The notes under the pieces are model-generated. The model did no database searches. It was not told where the DNA came from and worked only from the letters and a program-made list of their open reading frames with translations. Source: RGIG5579 sp045541915 (lineage in GTDB: Bacteria > Bacillota > Clostridia > Oscillospirales > SIG627). Taken from it: a stretch of 64,000 nucleotides of DNA. The first letter of the stretch is position 1, and each line of letters begins with the position of its first letter. The stretch is taken from NCBI GenBank assembly GCA_045541915.1, contig JAZQJZ010000011.1, positions 17,884 through 81,883 on the forward strand. The letters are read 5' to 3'. Below are positions 1-7,421 of this stretch, piece by piece. Position numbers and translations under genes: made by a program.

Positions 1-568
1 GACCCATCGGGCCAACGGAGGCCAAAAGGGCCATTTTGCCGCCTTCTACGATTCCCATATCGTGAACGTAGCTGCCGGCCTTGGTGTGATACATGGCGTG
101 GAAGGTACCGATGATACAGCTCATAGGTTCTGCCAGGGAGCCGTAGAAATAAACATCGGAATGGTAGGGCAAAAGGCAATCCATCACCAGAGTCTCCATG
201 GGGATATTACCGTGCTGGGCGTCGCCGCCGCAGTAAGAGTAAGAATAGCCCAAAGCCTGCTGGGTGCCCTTATAGAAGTGGGCAGGCTGAACGGCAACGC
301 CGTCGCCTTCCTTGAATTTGTGCTTCCATTTTTCCCCGACCTTGATCACTCTGCCGCAAAACTCATGCCCAATGACAATGGGATTCTCGGCAACGTTATC
401 GGGAACTCTTTTATGGTCAGCGCCTTCGACGGCAGCCTTGTAGCTGCTCATACAAATCGAGTCGGAAACGATCTCTACCTGTACGCCGTCCTCGCCGATT
501 TCGGGAAGGTCGATCTCCTCCAAGCGAAGATCCATCTTTCCGTATAGTCTGACTGCTTTCGTTTTCAT
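1..568 (-). CDS. Zinc-dependent alcohol/polyol dehydrogenase (partial)
   Basis: The reading frame starts at the ATG at 568 and runs off the left edge, so only about the first 189 residues are present. Translation gives MKTKAVRLYGKMDLRLEEID, then a catalytic-zinc type cysteine (CMSSYK), a GHE motif followed by FCGRVIKVG, and the approach to the nucleotide-binding domain (VGPMGL) at the edge. This is the N-terminal GroES-like domain of the medium-chain (sorbitol/threonine dehydrogenase-like) family, which oxidises sugar alcohols or related alcohols with NAD(P). It is the last visible gene of an operon with a PfkB kinase, a NagB-like isomerase and a PIG-L deacetylase, so a sugar-derived substrate is likely. 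The exact substrate cannot be told. Confidence 0.8.
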   Translation of the reverse strand, partial: MKTKAVRLYGKMDLRLEEIDLPEIGEDGVQVEIVSDSICMSSYKAAVEGADHKRVPDNVAENPIVIGHEFCGRVIKVGEKWKHKFKEGDGVAVQPAHFYKGTQQALGYSYSYCGGDAQHGNIPMETLVMDCLLPYHSDVYFYGSLAEPMSCIIGTFHAMYHTKAGSYVHDMGIVEGGKMALLASVGPMG

Positions 569-599
569 CCTATACTTCTCCTTCAATAGATTGGAAAAT

Positions 600-1619
600 T
601 TACATTACTTCTCTTTCGTAGCGGGAATTCAGCTCGTCCAGTTTTTCCTTGGGGAGCATTCCGTCAATGGAGTTTTCGGAGAACAGATTGGCAGATGCCG
701 CAGAAATGGCAAATTCCAGGATCTTTTCATCTTCAAATCCATTGTAAATGGCATACAGGCTTCCGGCACAGAAGGCATCGCCTGCACCCACGCTTCCCTT
801 GATCTCGCTACGGGGAATATCAAGAGAGGTAAGACAGGTGAACTTGCCGCTCTTATCCAGGCAGAAGCCGGCCTTTTTGCAGTGCACGATGACCTTTTCC
901 TTGACGCCTGCCGCCAGGGTCTTTTCCATGGCAAGGCGGATGGCATCCACATCCGGGATCGGGCTCCCGGCAGCATAGGGAGCAATGCCCCAAATGCCAC
1001 AGCACTCGATCTCGTTGAAGATGATGTAATCGCAGTAGCGCAGAGCCGGCGCGATCACTTTGGCATAGTCAGAGGTGCTGCTGCTTGCCACGTCCACACT
1101 GGTTTTGATGCCCTTTGCCTGGGCGTCGTGGAGGAAACGGGCCATTTTGGTGCCGTATTCCTCATCCTCTGCATCAAACTGATCCAGAAGAAGAATATAC
1201 CCAGTGTGAAGAAGCTGGCAGGAGAGAGAATCCAGATCCACATCCTCGGGAGAAAACTTGGCGTTTGCGCCCTTGCAGTGGAAGAAGGTTCTTTCTCCGG
1301 TGGTGATCAGGTTCATTACGTCGCTAAAGGAGGTGGGCTCATCGCAACGGACCACAGCACTGGTGTCGATTCCGTATTCGCCCATTTTCTTCACCACGTA
1401 ATCGCCGTAATCATCCTTTCCCACCTTGCCAATGGCAGAAAGGGGAATGGACGGATCGATCACTGCCAGGTCAATGGCGGTGTTGGGGACACAGCCCCCA
1501 ACCGCCTGACTGACGCTGGTAATATTGGCGAGCATTCCCATTTCCGGGTAACACTCAATGTTTTTCACCACATCCACCAGCACGTTGCCGGCAAATGCGA
1601 TTCCCTTACGCTCTTTCAT
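600..1619 (-). CDS. PfkB-family carbohydrate kinase
   Basis: A 339-residue ribokinase-fold sugar kinase. The N-terminal GNVLVD segment and the C-terminal PfkB signature GSVGAGDAFCAGSL, with its catalytic GAGD aspartate, are both present and the length is normal. I chose the ATG at 1619 because it overlaps the stop of the upstream gene as TAATG, indicating translational coupling; a start at 1628 also exists. PfkB kinases phosphorylate a sugar hydroxyl with ATP in the cytoplasm. After a deacetylase and a NagB-like isomerase, a keto-sugar or sugar phosphate is a reasonable substrate, but this is inference. Confidence 0.85.
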   Translation of the reverse strand: MKERKGIAFAGNVLVDVVKNIECYPEMGMLANITSVSQAVGGCVPNTAIDLAVIDPSIPLSAIGKVGKDDYGDYVVKKMGEYGIDTSAVVRCDEPTSFSDVMNLITTGERTFFHCKGANAKFSPEDVDLDSLSCQLLHTGYILLLDQFDAEDEEYGTKMARFLHDAQAKGIKTSVDVASSSTSDYAKVIAPALRYCDYIIFNEIECCGIWGIAPYAAGSPIPDVDAIRLAMEKTLAAGVKEKVIVHCKKAGFCLDKSGKFTCLTSLDIPRSEIKGSVGAGDAFCAGSLYAIYNGFEDEKILEFAISAASANLFSENSIDGMLPKEKLDELNSRYEREVM

Positions 1620-2554
1620 TAGTTGCACTCCGCGGTCAAGGGACCAGCCAGTTCCTTCAGATAGAAGAGTCTGCCGGGCAGAGTGGGAATGAAGGAAGAG
1701 GTGATGGCAGTGGTGGGACCGTAGTGGAGGGTGGTCAAGAAGCTCATGCCCTGCCAGCCCATGCCTCTGCCCAGAGCGCCGTCTGCGCCGCCGATGGCGT
1801 AATCAGCCTGGAGGAACAGACCCGGTCCAATGGTATTAGCAGTGCAAGGAACCAGGGTGGTGCGGCTCTTGAAGCTGGTGATGGCATTCTGCTCGATGGT
1901 CAGAGGATGCAGCTTTGCGCCGATGCGGTAAGGAGCGGCCTTCCACTCTTCTACTGTCTTATAATCTTCAGCAAAGTGGGGTTCCCAGAACGCGATGTGG
2001 CACATTCTGCCGATACCGTAAACCAGAACCAGCTTTGCGCCTTCCTTCTTCAGAGCGGCGATCTTTTCGGGATAGGTGGGAAGATTGGTCAGGGTTGCAA
2101 AGTTTCTCTGATTTTCGGGAACGGTCTGATCCAATTTGCCGAAGAATGCCTGCTTCATGGAATACTCGAAGGAAGCGGGGTTGGAGCTGTCCAGAGTGTT
2201 ACCGTTTTCATCAGCCCACTCGTCCATATTGAAGGTGGTTACGTGGTCACAGTTGATTTTCCACTCGTTGAGGAAGTATGCGGCCCAGCGATACATACCC
2301 ATAGGACCTACGGGCAGGATCATAGCAAGCTTTCTGCCTTCTTCGCGGGCAAGTTTAATCTGGTTTGCGATTTCGTGACCCATATAGGTATCAAAATCGG
2401 CAAGGGAAGCACATTCGACGGGAGTAAAGTCCTTGTTCCAGAACTCTTCTCTCTGAACGCCCTTTTCGCAGCAAGCGTCGATCTTTGCCATATCCCATCC
2501 CTTGGGATAGAAGCCCTCCAACAGGGAGTTTTTAACGGTGCTCATAAAATCCAT
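1619..2554 (-). CDS. Glucosamine-6-phosphate deaminase (NagB)-like isomerase
   Basis: A 311-residue protein of the NagB/RpiA fold. The TFNMDEW motif (D111) matches the NagB segment carrying the proton-transfer aspartate. GIGRMCHIAFWEP (residues 180-192) aligns with the NagB GxGxDGHIAFNEP loop. The His (H186) and the Glu of that loop are kept, but the aspartate before the histidine is replaced by Met184. NagB converts glucosamine-6-phosphate to fructose-6-phosphate plus ammonia. The changed loop suggests a different substrate or an isomerase lacking the standard ring-opening residue. Its stop codon overlaps the start of the kinase gene, and a deacetylase gene lies upstream. Family call firm, specific activity uncertain. 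Confidence 0.75.
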   Translation of the reverse strand: MDFMSTVKNSLLEGFYPKGWDMAKIDACCEKGVQREEFWNKDFTPVECASLADFDTYMGHEIANQIKLAREEGRKLAMILPVGPMGMYRWAAYFLNEWKINCDHVTTFNMDEWADENGNTLDSSNPASFEYSMKQAFFGKLDQTVPENQRNFATLTNLPTYPEKIAALKKEGAKLVLVYGIGRMCHIAFWEPHFAEDYKTVEEWKAAPYRIGAKLHPLTIEQNAITSFKSRTTLVPCTANTIGPGLFLQADYAIGGADGALGRGMGWQGMSFLTTLHYGPTTAITSSFIPTLPGRLFYLKELAGPLTAECN

Positions 2555-2599
2555 AATACAAGTCTCCTTTTCAAAGAAAAATTTATTTTTTAGGTGCTG

Positions 2600-3325
2600 T
2601 CAGGGCAGCAGCCTTTGGGTCGTGCCTTTTAGGTAAACCTGACACTGGCGGAAGCCTTCCGCATAGCCGGCGCCGCACTGGTAACCGCGGAAACGGGAGC
2701 AGGTGCGCACCATATCGGCAAAATCGATTCCGTCGTGCTCTCTCATCCAAACCAGCTGGCTGGCATGGCATTCCAGCATTTCGATCTTCAGATCAATTTC
2801 GTCCGTAATGTCAACAAATTCGGTGGGGTTAAAGTTCACGCCTGCCAGGGTGTCCATATAGTAAATGGGAACCAGCTTTGCAGGAGTGCCGGGGTTTTCG
2901 CTGAAGCGATGGGGGTAATTGGTATGGTTGGGAAGCGTGGCGGCAAAGCTTGCATCGAACACAAGACGGGCAACCGCAGTGTGGTCGGGCATATAATCAT
3001 CGGGGTTGTGGGTGATGATAAAATCAGGGTTGGCGTAACGGATCACGTCGATGATCTTATCTCTGGCCTCTTTGTTGTTATCGTAAATATCCAGATCATT
3101 GAAGCCGGCAGAGATCACTTCGATTCCGGCAAGGGAACCGGCTTTCTTTGCTTCTTCGCCGCGGATGATGGTCAGTTCATCCGGGGGGATCACCACGTGA
3201 CCTAAATTTCCGGTGGAAACGTGGCAAACGATTACTTTGTCTCCGCGTTTAACGCACTTGGCAAGGGTGCCCGCGCAGGCAATTTCCACATCGTCGGGAT
3301 GACAGCCGATGGCTAAAACATTCAT
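2600..3325 (-). CDS. PIG-L/LmbE-family N-acetylglucosaminyl deacetylase
   Basis: A 241-residue zinc hydrolase. The HPDD motif near the N-terminus (MNVLAIGCHPDDVEIACAG) and the later HNPDDYMPDHTA segment supply the metal ligands typical of PIG-L/MshB/BshB deacetylases, and the length is typical. There is no signal peptide, so it acts in the cytoplasm on a small N-acetylated sugar or glycoside. It is first in the operon, 45 bp before the NagB-like gene. Deacetylation followed by isomerisation/deamination and phosphorylation would make a coherent amino sugar pathway. Bacillithiol-type deacetylation is an alternative, but no partner genes for it are seen here. Confidence 0.85.
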   Translation of the reverse strand: MNVLAIGCHPDDVEIACAGTLAKCVKRGDKVIVCHVSTGNLGHVVIPPDELTIIRGEEAKKAGSLAGIEVISAGFNDLDIYDNNKEARDKIIDVIRYANPDFIITHNPDDYMPDHTAVARLVFDASFAATLPNHTNYPHRFSENPGTPAKLVPIYYMDTLAGVNFNPTEFVDITDEIDLKIEMLECHASQLVWMREHDGIDFADMVRTCSRFRGYQCGAGYAEGFRQCQVYLKGTTQRLLP

Positions 3326-3392
3326 ACCTATTCTTCTCCTTACTTTTATTTTAGTCCACCTTTATTATAAAAGATATCGCGGGAGAATGGTA

Positions 3393-3421
3393 TTGACAAA
3401 ATGACAAAAAATTTATAAAAT
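3393..3421 (+). promoter_or_regulatory. Sigma-A-type promoter of the AraC regulator
   Basis: TTGACA (3393-3398) and TAAAAT (3416-3421) are separated by 17 bp. They lie in the divergent intergenic region between the deacetylase operon and the AraC gene at 3479. Confidence 0.6.
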
Positions 3422-3478
3422 AGGCTCATCCTGTAAGACTTTTTCAAAGTGAACTTATATTTTGGAGAAAAATGAGAA

Positions 3479-4351
3479 ATGGAAAAAGGAATTACCCTTT
3501 CAAAAACGCTGGAGGTCACCCGTCTGATCAGCGATTTTTACTATGAATTGCCGGAGAATTTTGATTATTCCGGAGAAAGGCACGCCGGCTGGGAATTTGT
3601 CTATGTGGAAAGCGGCAAGTGCCTGGTGGGCGTGGAGGGATCCAACTGCATTGTAAAAAAAGGGGAAATGGTGTGCCATAAACCCTTTGAGTTTCACACC
3701 GTCAAGCCCTATGAGGGAAAGGCCTCGGTGATGATCATCTGCTTTGAATCCGAGAGCGATCATATGAAATATTTTAACAATAAGATCATCTCCATCAACC
3801 AGTCCCAAAAGCACTATCTCAATGACATTGCCCAGGTGGGACGGGATGTATTTTTACCCAAGGATCCGGTGGCCATCGGAAGGGACGGGGGAATGGATCG
3901 GGCCCCCGGCGCCACACCCTTCAAGGAGCAGTTTTTGAAAAACGCCATCGAGCTTTTGGTGCTCTCTCTCATGGATGCCCAGGTGACAGAAAAGGAAAAC
4001 CGCGCCTCCCTTTACGAGCACTTTTCCCAGCGGCAGACCCTGGCAAAAAACATTGCCGAGTATTTAAACGAGCATCTGGACAAGGAAATCAACCTGGAGG
4101 AGATCTCCAATCGCTTTTCCTATTCCCTTTCCAGCATCAAGCGTATTTTCAAGGAGGTCACAGGATACAGCATCATCGCATATCTGATCCAGCTGCGGAT
4201 GCAAAAGGCCACCGTCCTTTTAAAAGAAACCAATCTTTCCATTGAAAACATTGCCTCCCGGCTTGGCTATTCCAATATTTATTATTTCTCCACCGCCTTC
4301 AAAAAAAAGTGGGGGATCTCCCCCTCTCGCTATCGGGCAGAAAATCCATAA
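3479..4351 (+). CDS. AraC-family transcriptional regulator (cupin sensor)
   Basis: A 290-residue regulator. Residues about 10-100 form a cupin-like sensor (GWEFVYVESGKCLVGVEG, then the HKPFEFHTV metal-site-like segment). The last 100 residues carry two helix-turn-helix units (LEEISNRFSYSLSSIKRIFK and IENIASRLGYSNIYYFSTAF) ending in the AraC signature WGISPSRYR. A GGAG lies 11 bp before the ATG. It is transcribed divergently from the deacetylase-isomerase-kinase-dehydrogenase operon and is the obvious candidate local activator. A glycine-rich, proline-rich insert (around residues 125-145) between the domains is unusual. The effector is unknown. Confidence 0.9.
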   Translation: MEKGITLSKTLEVTRLISDFYYELPENFDYSGERHAGWEFVYVESGKCLVGVEGSNCIVKKGEMVCHKPFEFHTVKPYEGKASVMIICFESESDHMKYFNNKIISINQSQKHYLNDIAQVGRDVFLPKDPVAIGRDGGMDRAPGATPFKEQFLKNAIELLVLSLMDAQVTEKENRASLYEHFSQRQTLAKNIAEYLNEHLDKEINLEEISNRFSYSLSSIKRIFKEVTGYSIIAYLIQLRMQKATVLLKETNLSIENIASRLGYSNIYYFSTAFKKKWGISPSRYRAENP

Positions 4352-4369
4352 ATTTGGATCCCTCCTCCG

Positions 4370-4465
4370 CCAACCTGCGGCAAACCACAAAACATTCTTT
4401 TGCAAATATTCCGTTCGGATCTTTTGTAGGGGAGGCTATCCGCCTCCCACCCTGCGGAAAATAAA
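4370..4465 (+). repeat. Partial copy of the composite GTAGGGGAGGC repeat
   Basis: Contains two CTGCGG segments flanking the hairpin module GTAGGGGAGGC-TATCC-GCCTCCC, closely matching modules at 15.6, 42.9, 47.3, 51.9 and 56.5 kb. It lies just after the AraC stop codon. Short frames read through it are spurious. Confidence 0.8.
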
Positions 4466-4526
4466 ATCCCCCCGTAAAACTGCGTTGTTCTTATCGGAGA
4501 AAATAGGATTCTTTTAAATTCGGCTA

Positions 4527-4580
4527 AGAACCAGCATCGCATTTGTATGCACAAATTCAGCTGGGCAGTAGCCCAAACCC
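4527..4580 (+). repeat. AACCAGCATCGCATTTGTA repeat, copy 1
   Basis: Begins AGAACCAGCATCGCATTTGT, has a short TTTGTATGCACAAA inverted repeat and ends with a GGGC...GCCCAAACCC inverted segment. The same arrangement is found at 43665-43717. Neither copy is coding. Confidence 0.65.
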
Positions 4581-4593
4581 ACAGAGCAACAGA

Positions 4594-4636
4594 AAAGAGA
4601 AGATTCGTATCATAACGAGTCTTCTCTTTCTTTTTG
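4594..4636 (+). terminator. Intrinsic terminator-like hairpin
   Basis: AAGAGAAGA...TCTTCTCTT arms around a TATCATA-centred loop, followed by TTCTTTTTG. It lies downstream of the AraC gene with repeat sequence in between, so it may be a leftover from a lost gene. Confidence 0.55.
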
Positions 4637-4802
4637 TCTGATAAGTGATATGAAACCTATCGGTTTCGTGATATTCTATTCGCCGTAAACTGTCCGCAGG
4701 ACAATATCACTATGCGTAGCATAATATCACTGCGAAGCAATATAACTCGCCTCAGGCGAATAGAGTTGCGTGATACTCCGCTTGGAGCATCACGCTAAAC
4801 GG
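4637..4802. repeat. Mini-hairpin array, copy 1
   Basis: A run of short inverted repeats (AACCTATCGGTTT, TGTCCGCAGGACA, ATGCGTAGCAT, TTGC/GCAA-type and ATTCGCC/GGCGAAT-type arms) separated by GTGATAT, AATATCAC or ATATAAC spacers, ending in CTCCGCTTGGAG. The same organisation is seen at 44.1 and 61.5 kb. No coding potential. Confidence 0.7.
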
Positions 4803-4816
4803 GGGGTATTTTTTTA

Positions 4817-5599
4817 TTACACCTCGGTTTTGGCCAGAAATGCCTGCAGTCGGGGGGATTTGGGAGAGTGGAACAGTTCCTCCGGATCGCCCTCCTCCTC
4901 AATGACGCCATCGGCCATAAAGATGACCTTATCGCTGATCTCCCGGGCAAAGTTCATTTCGTGGGTCACAATGATCATGGTGATCTTTTTCTTGGCCAAT
5001 TCCTTCAGCACCTTCAGCACCTCGCCCGTCAATTCCGGATCCAGAGCACTGGTGGGCTCGTCAAAACAGAGCACCTTAGGAGAGAGCATCAGCGCACGGG
5101 CAATGGCCACTCGCTGCTGCTGACCGCCGGAAAGCTCGCAGGGGTAATTTTTCGCCTTTTCCGTCATTCCCACCTGGGAAAGGATCTCATCGGCCCTGGC
5201 CTCGATCTGGGCCAGGATCTCCTTTTTATTCTGCTTGTAATCCGCCCGCTCCTTGGCCAGGAGCTTAGGCGCCAGGCAAAGGTTTTCCTTCACGCTATAC
5301 TGGGGAAAGAGATTGAACTGCTGGAACACCAGACCGAAATTCATTCTCATTTTGCGGATCTGACCGTCGGTGAGATTCTTGTGCTCGGCGGCGTTGAAAA
5401 GGCTTTTTTCCTCCAGGAAAAATTCACCCTGATCCGGATCGCAAAGGAAGTTGATGCAGCGAAGCAGCGTGGTCTTGCCACTGCCGGAGGAACCGATGAT
5501 GGACACCACCTGTCCTTTTTCCATGGAAAAATCAATGCCCTTGAGCACTTCCGTTTTTCCAAAGGACTTGCAAACGTTTTTCACTTCAAAATATGCCAT
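4817..5599 (-). CDS. Polar amino acid ABC transporter ATP-binding protein
   Basis: A 260-residue ATPase of the GlnQ/HisP family that powers uptake of a polar amino acid. Visible motifs are Walker A (GSSGSGKTT), Q-loop (FQQFNLFPQ), signature LSGGQQQR, Walker B with D-loop (VLCFDEPTSALD) and the H-loop (VTHEM). A normal family member may be about 240-260 residues. It is the last gene of a transporter operon whose order is binding protein, permease, ATPase, with only 11 bp after the permease. The specific amino acid cannot be assigned from the ATPase. Confidence 0.92.
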   Translation of the reverse strand: MAYFEVKNVCKSFGKTEVLKGIDFSMEKGQVVSIIGSSGSGKTTLLRCINFLCDPDQGEFFLEEKSLFNAAEHKNLTDGQIRKMRMNFGLVFQQFNLFPQYSVKENLCLAPKLLAKERADYKQNKKEILAQIEARADEILSQVGMTEKAKNYPCELSGGQQQRVAIARALMLSPKVLCFDEPTSALDPELTGEVLKVLKELAKKKITMIIVTHEMNFAREISDKVIFMADGVIEEEGDPEELFHSPKSPRLQAFLAKTEV

Positions 5600-5610
5600 A
5601 TTCCCACCTC

Positions 5611-6270
5611 CTACGCCTTAAAATATGACAGTTTCTTCTCAACGGCACCGAAGAGCACCGTGAGAAGACCGCAGAACAGAAGATAGAACACCGCAGTGTA
5701 GAACAAGGGCCAGATCAGGCCGGCGGTGCGAATATAGCTTTCTGCAAAATAGATGATCTCATAATAGGTGATGATTCTGGCAAGGGAGGTGTCCTTCACC
5801 AGAGTGATGATCTCATTGGACATGGGCGGGATGATGTGCTTGATCACCTGGAGAAGCACCACGCGGAAAAAGATCTGGCTTTTTTTCATTCCCAAAACCT
5901 CACCAGCCTCGTACTGGCCACGGGGAATGGCCTCGATTCCGCCACGGTAGATCTCGGAGAAATAACAGGCGTAGTTGATGCTGAAGGTGAGATACACCGC
6001 CGTGGGCACCTCCAGAAGGCGCCAGCCAAAGAGCAGACCCGGCCCGTAATAAAACACGATCAGCTGCAACATCAGAGGGGTGCCGCGGATGATCCAGACC
6101 ACCGTGCGGCAAAGCCATTTTAAGGGGTAAAAGCGGCTCATAGAGCCAAAGGCGATGATCAGCCCCAGGGGAAGTGCAAACAGGAGCGTTACGCCAAAAA
6201 TCTCAAGGGTTTCCCAAAAGCCTTCCAGAAGGCTTCTGGTCACATCCCAAAAGGTCACTTGAACGAGCAT
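5611..6270 (-). CDS. Polar amino acid ABC transporter permease
   Basis: A membrane permease of the HisM/GlnP family with several hydrophobic segments and the EAA-type loop (EAGEVLGMKKSQIFFRVVLLQ), where the ATPase docks. I chose the ATG at 6270 (MLVQVTFWDV, 219 residues) because GGAAAGG lies just upstream; a start at 6321 would add 17 residues overlapping a hairpin. It forms the membrane channel with the ATPase gene that follows. The segment RTVVWIIRGTPLMLQL is typical of amino acid permeases of this family. Confidence 0.9.
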   Translation of the reverse strand: MLVQVTFWDVTRSLLEGFWETLEIFGVTLLFALPLGLIIAFGSMSRFYPLKWLCRTVVWIIRGTPLMLQLIVFYYGPGLLFGWRLLEVPTAVYLTFSINYACYFSEIYRGGIEAIPRGQYEAGEVLGMKKSQIFFRVVLLQVIKHIIPPMSNEIITLVKDTSLARIITYYEIIYFAESYIRTAGLIWPLFYTAVFYLLFCGLLTVLFGAVEKKLSYFKA

Positions 6271-6296
6271 TTGTATTCCTTTCCAAAACGCAGGAA

Positions 6297-6329
6297 GAAA
6301 CAGGGTGAGGAAAGCCCTCACTCTGTTTC
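6297..6329 (-). promoter_or_regulatory. Intercistronic hairpin between binding protein and permease
   Basis: GAAACAGGGTGAGG and CCTCACTCTGTTTC arms pair with one G-T across a short loop. There is no long T-run, so it fits an RNA-stabilising or attenuating hairpin of the kind often found after the highly expressed binding-protein gene. Confidence 0.6.
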
Positions 6330-6352
6330 CTGTTTCCTATTGTTCTCCGGTT

Positions 6353-7198
6353 TTATTCGCCAACCAGAGTTTTTGCCATAATAAAGTCGATGACACAAGC
6401 ATCGGCCGCACCGGATTTCACCTGGAGCAGAGCAGTTGCCTGGTCCTGAACGGGAACCACATTCTTGGAAAGATCTGCATCGGCCTTGGCAGCGGTCTCA
6501 CCGGCAGAGCCGGCCTCCACTGCGATCTTCTTGCCGGCAAGGCTTGCAAGAGAAGAGAATTCCTTGGCATCCTTCACTACCACGACCTGGTAGTTCTTCA
6601 TATAAGCGCCGGAAACATCGCAAGCGGCGGTGATCTCATCGGTCACGGTCATACCGTTCCAGATGCAGTCAATGGCGCCGGTAGCCAGAGCGGTGGTCTT
6701 GGTGTTCCAGTCAATCACCTTAAATTCGGCGGTCACACCCAGCTTCTCGCAAACCTTTTCAGCATATTCTGCATCAAAGCCGATCCACTTGCCGTCGGCA
6801 TTCTTGTAGTCCATGGGAGCATAATCGGTGATACCGATGATCATTTTGCCGTTGTTCTTGATCTTTTCCCAATCGCTGGTTTCATTCACGGGCTGATCCT
6901 TGGCAGCGGCAAACTGGGAAACCAGCTGGTTTTCCACCTTATACTTCTCGGCAATAGCCTTGATGGTACCGTCGCTGAACAGATCCTTGGAAATGGCATC
7001 TACCTTGCCTACCATATCAGAGCCGGCACGGAAGGCAATGGCATATTCCTCCACGCCGATCTCCACACCGGGAATGATCTCAAGCTCGGCATAAGCACTG
7101 GCAGAGCCGTCATCGGTTTTGGTTTCATCGTCCTTGGCGCAGGATACAAAGGAAAAGAGCATCACTGCGGCCAAAAGGAAAGCTAAGATACGTTTCAT
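6353..7198 (-). CDS. Polar amino acid ABC transporter substrate-binding lipoprotein
   Basis: A 281-residue extracellular solute-binding protein of family 3. It starts at the ATG at 7198, preceded by AAGGAGA. The signal peptide MKRILAFLLAAVMLFSFVSC ends in a lipobox with the acylated cysteine near residue 20. The mature protein has the family-3 features GKMIIGITDYAPMDYKNADG, WIGFDAEYAEKVCEKLG and DWNTKTTALATGAIDCIWNG. It delivers a polar amino acid (glutamine, arginine, cystine or similar; not resolved) to the permease and ATPase encoded downstream. The first gene of the operon, with its own promoter. Confidence 0.92.
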   Translation of the reverse strand: MKRILAFLLAAVMLFSFVSCAKDDETKTDDGSASAYAELEIIPGVEIGVEEYAIAFRAGSDMVGKVDAISKDLFSDGTIKAIAEKYKVENQLVSQFAAAKDQPVNETSDWEKIKNNGKMIIGITDYAPMDYKNADGKWIGFDAEYAEKVCEKLGVTAEFKVIDWNTKTTALATGAIDCIWNGMTVTDEITAACDVSGAYMKNYQVVVVKDAKEFSSLASLAGKKIAVEAGSAGETAAKADADLSKNVVPVQDQATALLQVKSGAADACVIDFIMAKTLVGE

Positions 7199-7246
7199 TT
7201 TTCTGATCTCCTTATACTGTTTTGCACACCCACTTGCTTTCTTTAA

Positions 7247-7266
7247 CAATTTAGTGTGCTAAATTG
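7247..7266. promoter_or_regulatory. Perfect 20-bp palindrome, candidate operator
   Basis: CAATTTAG-TGTG-CTAAATTG, with 8-bp perfect arms, in the 5' untranslated region of the binding-protein gene just downstream of its promoter. It looks like a repressor site for amino acid uptake. The regulator is not evident in the window. Confidence 0.5.
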
Positions 7267-7274
7267 ATGAAGTT

Positions 7275-7303
7275 ATGATAACACAACCGTTTTCCTTTGT
7301 CAA
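7275..7303 (-). promoter_or_regulatory. Promoter of the amino acid ABC operon
   Basis: On the minus strand, TTGACA (7303-7298), 17-bp spacer, TATCAT (7280-7275). Confidence 0.7.
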
Positions 7304-7421
7304 GCCTTTTTTGAAAAAAGTTTTATTTTTCCCGAACTGGGCGGAAAAGTCACAAAAAACCCCTTGAAATTGCCTGTCTTTTATAATAAAATGAAAGAAA
7401 GCTCGGGGAAAGGAGGGCCAT

